A stretch of 64,000 nt of DNA from Nonomuraea sp. NEAU-A123. GTDB taxonomy: Bacteria > Actinomycetota > Actinomycetes > Streptosporangiales > Streptosporangiaceae. This document shows positions 58,769 through 64,000 of the stretch, one piece after another; position 1 is the stretch's first letter; each line of letters starts with the position of its first letter. Both the position numbers and the translations under genes were made by a program. The notes under the pieces are model-generated. The model had not been told where the DNA came from, ran no database searches, and saw only the letters and a list, made by a program, of their open reading frames with translations. The stretch covers positions 50,665-114,664 of the forward strand of contig NZ_JAHFZZ010000032.1 of the NCBI RefSeq assembly GCF_018603905.1, given 5' to 3'.

Positions 58769-59283
58769 CGATCAAGCTTCGTCCCGCCGCCGAGGGCGAC
58801 CTTCCCTTCCTCAACCGGCTGATCAACGATCCGGAGAGCACGGGCCTCCATCAGTGGTACGGCTGGTACGACCCCCACCGCATCCGCAGGCGCTGGGAGG
58901 AGAACGGGATGCTCGACGACGATAGCGGCCTGCTGCTGGTCGCTGATGGCGACGACCGTGTGGGCTTCGTGTCCTGGCGCAAGGAGGTCACCTCCAAGGC
59001 CGCCTACTGCTGGGAGATGGGGATCATCGTGGCGCCCGAGCTCCGCGGCAAGGGCCACGGCACGCGGGCCCAGCGGCTCCTGGTGCGCTACCTGTTCGAC
59101 CATTCGCCGGTCAACCGGGTCCAGGCGACGACCGAGATCAGCAACCTGGGCGAGCAGCGGGCCCTGGAGAAGGCCGGGTTCACCCGGGAGGGCGTCCTGC
59201 GCGGAGTCGGCTTCCGCGCAGGCGAGTGGCATGACGGCGTGATGTACGGCGTGATCCGCGCGGACCTGGACACGCGGATCTGA
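58765..59283 (+). CDS. GNAT-family N-acetyltransferase
   Basis: A 172-residue RimJ/RimL-like acetyltransferase: KLRPAAEGDLPFLNRLINDP at the start, WEMGIIVAPELRGKGHGTRAQ as the acetyl-CoA-binding motif, and VNRVQATTEISNLGEQRALEKAGFTREGVLRG. It starts inside the NERD-pseudokinase stop (ATGA), so the pair is coupled. Its last codons and stop lie in the first unit of a 28-bp tandem repeat. Confidence 0.9.
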   Translation: MTIKLRPAAEGDLPFLNRLINDPESTGLHQWYGWYDPHRIRRRWEENGMLDDDSGLLLVADGDDRVGFVSWRKEVTSKAAYCWEMGIIVAPELRGKGHGTRAQRLLVRYLFDHSPVNRVQATTEISNLGEQRALEKAGFTREGVLRGVGFRAGEWHDGVMYGVIRADLDTRI

Positions 59284-59343
59284 CCCTGCGGGCCTGGACG
59301 CGCGGATCTGAACCCGCGAGCCTGCACACGCGGATCTGAACCG
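59260..59343. repeat. three tandem 28-bp repeats covering the acetyltransferase stop codon
   Basis: Three consecutive 28-base units (59260-59287, 59288-59315, 59316-59343) share the core CACGCGGATCTGA and differ at a few positions. The first contains the real stop; the others repeat the gene end without coding role. Confidence 0.85.
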
Positions 59344-59367
59344 GCGTCCGGGAAACAGCCCTCAGGC

Positions 59368-62037
59368 CTAGACCGGCAGGCTGCGCCGCAGCACGTTGGC
59401 GTGGTTGAGATAGTCCAGGGCCAGCCCGGTGCGTCCGGCCGAGTGGTGCACCTCGCCGAGCATCTGCGTGCTCGACGCCTCCCCACTCCGGTCTCCGAGG
59501 GTCTGGAAGATCTCCAGCGACCGCTCCAGCCCGGCGGAGGCCGGCGCCCACTCCCCGCGGGCCGCCTGCAGCCCAGCCAGGCTCTGGAGGGCGTAGGCGC
59601 CGCAGTGACGGTCCCCGAGCGACTCGAAGATGTCGAGCGCGTGCCGGTGGAAGGACATGGCCTTGTGCAGGGCGCCCATCTGCAGGCAGACGCAGCCCTC
59701 GCGGTGGGAGTCGCCGAGCTCCTGCGCCAGCCGCATGGCCTGGCTCAGCGATTCCGACGCCAGGGCCAGGTCGCCCGACTTGAGGCAGACCCGGCCGATG
59801 GCCTGCCTGGCGAACGCCTCGCCGTGCGGGTCGTCCGCCGCCAGGAACATGGCCAGGGCGCGCTTGAAGTGCCCGAGCGACTGGGCGTGCCTGCCCCGGA
59901 ACTGGCTCACCGCGCCGAGCCCGCAGATCGAGGTCGCCTCCGCCCGCAGATCGCCCAGGTCGTGGAAGAGCCGGCGGGATCGGGTGAAGCCGTCGATGGA
60001 CTCCTCGTAGTGGTCCTGGTAGAGGGAGACCTGGGCCAGGCCGCGCAGCATGGCGGCCTCGCCGTACGTGTCGCCCGACGCGCGGGCGGCACCGAGAGCG
60101 ACGGTGTGGGTACGCTCCCATGTGTCGAGATGGCAGTGCAGGTCCAGATAGGGGACCATCGCGGCGGCCAGTCCCCAGGCGGACTCGGCCAGCCCCGCCT
60201 CCGCCGCCACGCTCACGGCGCCGACCAGCGTCTCGTGCTCGGCCTCGAACCACCCCAGCGGGTCCGAGGTCAGGCGGTCGAGCGTCTGCTCGGGCAGCCG
60301 CCAGCGTGGAGCCCTGGCGGCGGTGAGGCTGAAGACGGTGGTGGGCAGCCGGGCCATGGCGTGCTCGGTGGTCGCGGTCCAGGCGGCCAGCACCCTGGTC
60401 AGGCCCGTACGGTCGGAGCCGCGTTCGAGCGCGTGGCGGCGGATCAGATCCGGCACCCGGTAGCGCGGCTGGCCCACCGGGTCGGTGCCGACCAGCTCCA
60501 GCAGGTTGACGTCCACCAGCAGGTCGGTGACGTCGTCGGCGCGGTGTCTGCCGAGCGCGGCGTCGACCACCCAGCCGGGCTGGGCCAGGGCGCCCAGGAG
60601 GCCGAGCGTGCCCAGCGTACGGGCGGCTTCGTCGGGCAGGTGGCGGTAACTGCGGTCGAGGCAGACCCGTACCTCTTTCAGCTCGCTCAGCCGGTCGTCC
60701 TCCAGCCGCTCCCTGAGCACCGAGAGCGACCAGCCCGGCCGGCCGGCCAGCCGCGATCCGGCGCTCCGCACGGCCACCGGCAGAAGCCCGCACGCCTCCA
60801 CGATCGCCAGGGCCGCGTCGTGCTCGCGCGACACACGGTCCGTACCGATGATCCGGCCGAGCAGCGTCAGCGCGTCGTACGCGGACAGCTCGCCGAGGTC
60901 GACCTGGACCGCGCCGGGTAACTCCGTGATCCGGCGCCGGCTGGTCACGATGACGGCGCTGTCGTTCCCGGGCAGCAGCGGCCGTATCTGGGCCGCGTCG
61001 AGTGCGTCGTCGAGCAGCACGAGCATCGGCTGCTCGGCGAGCATCGACCGGAACAACGCGGACCGCTCGTGGATCGTCGGCGGCGCCGTCTCGACGCCGA
61101 GCGCCCGCAGCGCCTCCGCCAGCAGGTCGGCCGGCTCCCTGCCGTCGAGGTCCAGGTAGAGCTGCCCGCCGGGGAAGTCGTCCCGCAGGGCATGGGCGGC
61201 GTGTACGGCCAGCGCCGACTTCCCCGCCCCCGGCGAACCGGAGATGACCGCGATGGAGAACGGCTTGGCCAGCAGGGCCAGCTCGTCGGCCCGGCCGGTG
61301 AAGTCGGGCAGGTGCGGCGGGAGCTGCCGGGGCGCGGCCGGCGGGGCCTCGTCGGCCAGGATCGACTCGTGGGCGCGGCGCAGGTCGGCACCCGGCTCCA
61401 CGCCGAGCTCGTCGACGAGCTGGGCCCGGATCGTGGCGTAGGCCCGCAGCGCCTCGGCCTTCCTACCGGCCCGGTTCAGCGCCAGGACGAGACGGCTCCA
61501 CAGGTCCTCCCGGTAGGGATGCTCCACCAGCAGCCCGCGTAGCTGGGTGATCGCCCCGGCGTGGTCGCCACACTCGATCCGCTGGCCGATCAGCTCTTCG
61601 GCGGCGCGCAGACGTACCTCGTTGAGCGGTTCGAGGCGGCGATCCCAGAACGGGCTGCCCGGCAGGTCGGCCAGCGGCGCGCCGCGCCAGAGCGCGAGCG
61701 CGTCGGCGAAGCGGGCCTGCGCGACCAGCTCCTCGAACGTCAACAGGTCCAGCGCGCCGTCGGGCACGTCAATGGCATAGCCGGAACCGTCGCCGCGCAG
61801 ATGCTCGGCGCCGAGGTCCGTCCGCAGCGAGCTGACATACGTGCGTAAGTTCGCCTGTGCGGAGCGTGGCGGCCGGTCGGGCCAGAGCACCTCGACCAGC
61901 TGGTCCGCGCCGACGATCCGGCCTGTGTCCAGCAACAACGTGGCGAGCAAGATCCTCGGCTTCTTGCCGGAGATCCGGACGGACCGTCCCGACGATCGGA
62001 CTTCCAACGGCCCAAGAACATGAAAGGTGACCGACAT
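59368..62037 (-). CDS. SARP-family regulator (DNA-binding, BTAD, NB-ARC, TPR)
   Basis: An 889-residue AfsR/SARP-type activator. Order: OmpR-like DNA-binding domain (about 1-90, VTFHVLGPLEVRSSGRSVRI), BTAD (about 95-240, EVRLRAAEELIGQRIECGDH), NB-ARC (about 250-560; Walker A ISGSPGAGKSALAVHAA, Walker B PMLVLLDDALD) and a TPR-rich C-terminus (about 610-889, GEAFARQAIGRVCLKSGDLA). Such large SARPs activate secondary-metabolite or morphological genes. No pathway gene is beside it; the lasso and terpenoid clusters in this window are possible but untested targets. Confidence 0.93.
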   Translation of the reverse strand: MSVTFHVLGPLEVRSSGRSVRISGKKPRILLATLLLDTGRIVGADQLVEVLWPDRPPRSAQANLRTYVSSLRTDLGAEHLRGDGSGYAIDVPDGALDLLTFEELVAQARFADALALWRGAPLADLPGSPFWDRRLEPLNEVRLRAAEELIGQRIECGDHAGAITQLRGLLVEHPYREDLWSRLVLALNRAGRKAEALRAYATIRAQLVDELGVEPGADLRRAHESILADEAPPAAPRQLPPHLPDFTGRADELALLAKPFSIAVISGSPGAGKSALAVHAAHALRDDFPGGQLYLDLDGREPADLLAEALRALGVETAPPTIHERSALFRSMLAEQPMLVLLDDALDAAQIRPLLPGNDSAVIVTSRRRITELPGAVQVDLGELSAYDALTLLGRIIGTDRVSREHDAALAIVEACGLLPVAVRSAGSRLAGRPGWSLSVLRERLEDDRLSELKEVRVCLDRSYRHLPDEAARTLGTLGLLGALAQPGWVVDAALGRHRADDVTDLLVDVNLLELVGTDPVGQPRYRVPDLIRRHALERGSDRTGLTRVLAAWTATTEHAMARLPTTVFSLTAARAPRWRLPEQTLDRLTSDPLGWFEAEHETLVGAVSVAAEAGLAESAWGLAAAMVPYLDLHCHLDTWERTHTVALGAARASGDTYGEAAMLRGLAQVSLYQDHYEESIDGFTRSRRLFHDLGDLRAEATSICGLGAVSQFRGRHAQSLGHFKRALAMFLAADDPHGEAFARQAIGRVCLKSGDLALASESLSQAMRLAQELGDSHREGCVCLQMGALHKAMSFHRHALDIFESLGDRHCGAYALQSLAGLQAARGEWAPASAGLERSLEIFQTLGDRSGEASSTQMLGEVHHSAGRTGLALDYLNHANVLRRSLPV

Positions 62038-62152
62038 GACCGCATCAGCTCCTCTTTAGAGGCCTGACCACCTTTTGTATCGGTTCTGGACGATTCTTGT
62101 GCGCCGAATGCACACCCTGGTCCCACAGATCACATCTGAAAGGTTCACCTCA

Positions 62153-62417
62153 TGAAGCTCAGTGGACTCGCAGTTGCGGGCGACACACTGTTATTCGGCC
62201 TCGGGACGGCGTCGTCGCCGCGGCGAACCAGGGTTCGACCAACGGCTTCGGCAACCTTGTGAAGATCGACCATGGTGGCGGCTACGCCACCGGCTATGCC
62301 CATTTGAACAGCTTCTCTGTGAACGCGGGCCCGGTGACCGCCTCGGCGGCCGTCAAGTGGGGCGGCAAGGCCGGATCCAGCTTGTACAACAGTCCCTCCG
62401 AACATTGCGGGTCATGA
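62153..62417 (+). pseudogene. frameshifted M23-peptidase/C-terminal-domain remnant
   Basis: A signal-peptide-like start (MKLSGLAVAGDTLLFGLG, with GAAAGG upstream) is in one frame. The following M23 (LytM) piece RDGVVAAANQGSTNGFGNLV, then KIDHGGGYATGYAHLNSF, lies in another, and its end, NAGPVTASAAVKWGG with SLYNSPSEHCG, matches the C-terminal end of the intact amidase downstream (YAGPVRAAA, TSPSEHCG). Most of the peptidase domain is missing. It looks like a deletion remnant of a secreted cell-wall hydrolase that shared a tail domain with its neighbour. Confidence 0.75.
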
Positions 62418-63823
62418 TGATGAAGAAGCTTTTGGTGGCCGGGGTGCTCATCGTGGGCGCCCAGCAGGTCGCCCTGGCGGGCGCCGCTCAGGCGACCGCC
62501 GCCCCCCTCCCTGCCGCCTTCGACAAGGCCGCCTCCACCTACGAGGTGCCGCGTGACCTGCTGGTCGCGCTCGGCTACGCCGAGACGCACCTCGACGACC
62601 ACGACGGCCAGCCCAGCGCCATGAACGGCTTCGGCGTGATGCACCTGGTCAGCAACCCCTCCTCGCACACCCTGGAGGACGCGGCCAAGATCACCTCTTT
62701 GACCGCAGCGAAGCTCAAGACCGACGACGCGTCCAACGTGCTCGGCGGCGCCGCCGTGCTGCGCGCCAAGGCCGACAAGCTCGGCCTGACCGCGACCGAG
62801 CGCAAGGACCCCGCCAAGTGGTACGAGGCGGTCGCCGCGTACGGTGGCGCGGCCAACGAGACCACCGCGCGGGTCTACGCCGACGCCGTCTACGAGGTGC
62901 TGGCCGACGGCGTCAACACCGCGGGCGTCAAGTCCGCCGCGAAGATCGTGGAGCCGGACCGCGGCAAGTACGACTCGGACCCGCGCACGCTCGCGGCGGC
63001 CACCGACTACCCCGGCGCCCTGTGGGCCGCGGCCAGCTCGTCGAACTACGCCGTGTCCAACCGGCCGACCGACGAGAAGATCGACCGGATCATCATCCAC
63101 GTGACCCAGGGCTCGTACGCGGGCACGATCTCGTGGTTCCAGAACTCCGCGGCCAAGGTGTCGGCCCACTACGTGGTGCGCTCGTCCGACGGGCAGATCA
63201 CGCAGATGGTGCGGGAGAAGAACCGCGCCTTCCACGCGGGCGTCAGCTCCTACAACCACCGGTCGATCGGCATCGAGCACGAGGGCTTCATCAACGACGC
63301 CTCGTGGTTCACCGACCAGATGTACCGCTCGTCGGCGGCGCTGACCAAGAACATCGCCGACCGGTACGGCATTCCGAAGGACCGCAGCCACATCATCGGC
63401 CACGTCGAGGTGCCCGGCTCCGACCACACCGACCCCGGCTCGCACTGGGACTGGACCAAGTACATGAGCTACGTCGGCGGCGGCTCCAGTGGCGGCACCA
63501 ACCCGTACACGGCCGAGAAGGTCTGCGGCGACGGCTACAAGGTGATCGACTCGCAGGCCCTCGGCACCGCGGGCACGGTCTACCTGCTCTACAACAGCGA
63601 CAACGCCAACAACTGCGTCGCCACGATCAAGAAGACGTCGCTCGGCAAGGCCAGCGCGACCAGCGCGTTCCTGCAGGTGGCCGGCAAGGCGAAGGTCACC
63701 GACTCGGGCAGCTTCACCTACTACGCGGGTCCCGTCAGGGCGGCGGCGGCTGACAAGTGCGTGACGTGGGGCGGCTCGGTCGGCACATCGAGCTACACGA
63801 GCCCCTCCGAGCACTGCGGCTGA
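62414..63823 (+). CDS. secreted N-acetylmuramoyl-L-alanine amidase (PGRP type)
   Basis: A 469-residue secreted peptidoglycan amidase. A signal peptide (KKLLVAGVLIVGAQQVALAGAAQA) precedes a lysozyme-like region (about 30-170, VPRDLLVALGYAETHLDDHD). The amidase_2/PGRP domain (about 210-355) has zinc ligands in RIIIHVTQGSYAG and HTDPGSHWDW, with YVVRSSDGQITQMV, AFHAGVSSYNHRSIGIEHEGF and HIIGHVEVPGS. A Gly/Ser linker leads to a Cys-containing tail domain ending SPSEHCG. Three adjacent ATGs (62414, 62417, 62420) may start it. It overlaps the end of the remnant upstream. Confidence 0.92.
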   Translation: MMMKKLLVAGVLIVGAQQVALAGAAQATAAPLPAAFDKAASTYEVPRDLLVALGYAETHLDDHDGQPSAMNGFGVMHLVSNPSSHTLEDAAKITSLTAAKLKTDDASNVLGGAAVLRAKADKLGLTATERKDPAKWYEAVAAYGGAANETTARVYADAVYEVLADGVNTAGVKSAAKIVEPDRGKYDSDPRTLAAATDYPGALWAAASSSNYAVSNRPTDEKIDRIIIHVTQGSYAGTISWFQNSAAKVSAHYVVRSSDGQITQMVREKNRAFHAGVSSYNHRSIGIEHEGFINDASWFTDQMYRSSAALTKNIADRYGIPKDRSHIIGHVEVPGSDHTDPGSHWDWTKYMSYVGGGSSGGTNPYTAEKVCGDGYKVIDSQALGTAGTVYLLYNSDNANNCVATIKKTSLGKASATSAFLQVAGKAKVTDSGSFTYYAGPVRAAAADKCVTWGGSVGTSSYTSPSEHCG

Positions 63824-63845
63824 TCCCCCTCGGCCGAAGTGCGCG

Positions 63846-63874
63846 GCCCTGACATCATCCTCCGGTGTCAGGGC
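63846..63874. terminator. terminator after amidase
   Basis: GCCCTGACA and TGTCAGGGC form a 9-bp stem with an 11-base loop, 23 bases after the amidase stop. The remaining 126 bases to the window end show no gene. Confidence 0.75.
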
Positions 63875-64000
63875 AATGCCGGTGAGTTAAGACGTCTGTG
63901 CAGGTGAAAGGCGTTCTCGCTGGCATCGGGCACTGCTTGACCCGGCACACGTCGTCGCGATTCGGTGACAGATAGTGCATTGGGTCGCCTGAGCAACGAA

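Overview
The window is very GC-rich DNA with GTG/TTG starts, ATGA/GTGA stop-start overlaps and dense mixed-strand coding. The gene content (SARP regulator, geosmin synthase, CBM2 cellulases, FolP2-like protein, EshA-like shells) points to a filamentous actinomycete, most likely of the Streptosporangiaceae type (inference from content, not from a search). I see no rRNA, tRNA, CRISPR array or intact mobile element.

Layout. 0-5 kb: stand-alone genes (SnoaL-like, GlxA-type regulator, membrane proteins, ThuA plus Gfo/Idh pair). 5-12.9 kb: a lasso-peptide locus. A 41-residue precursor, missed by ordinary gene calling, sits before a split B1/B2 lasso machinery (cyclase, RRE protein, leader peptidase) and an ABC exporter, and is preceded by two divergent IucA/IucC-type synthetases. 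13-14.8 kb: a membrane protein and a secreted phytase-like protein. 14.9-24.8 kb: a sugar/aldonate catabolic region (SDR, FAH-type hydrolase, GH114, ABC importer, SMP-30 lactonase, alpha/beta hydrolase, sialidase) with an IclR regulator and six matching 17-bp inverted repeats at its promoters. 25-32.4 kb: sulfotransferase plus glycosyltransferase, DUF1992, FolP2-like plus APH-like kinase, TetR regulator and a class A penicillin-binding protein.

32.5-44.3 kb: a cellulose-degradation regulon: a LacI/CebR-like regulator coupled to a Ser/Thr kinase, GH12, AA10 LPMO, GH48 and GH6 enzymes, with four perfect TGGGAGCGCTCCCA operators, an uncharacterised His-rich protein next to the LPMO, and a CBM/Fn3 gene remnant. 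44.4-47.2 kb: PRC-barrel, STAS, membrane and RsbW-like proteins. 47.4-54.4 kb: a terpenoid nanocompartment locus: polyprenyl diphosphate synthase, IspH, two EshA/family-2B encapsulin-like shell proteins and a two-domain geosmin synthase, followed by another STAS protein. 54.9-57.4 kb: a decayed stretch with NlpC/P60, methyltransferase and DJ-1 fragments around a secreted 21-residue-repeat protein. 57.4-64 kb: a NERD-pseudokinase, a GNAT enzyme, a SARP/NB-ARC/TPR regulator, an M23 peptidase remnant and a secreted amidase.

The two most interesting systems are the lasso peptide with paired NIS synthetases and the two-shell encapsulin cluster whose apparent cargo is geosmin synthase rather than 2-methylisoborneol synthase.
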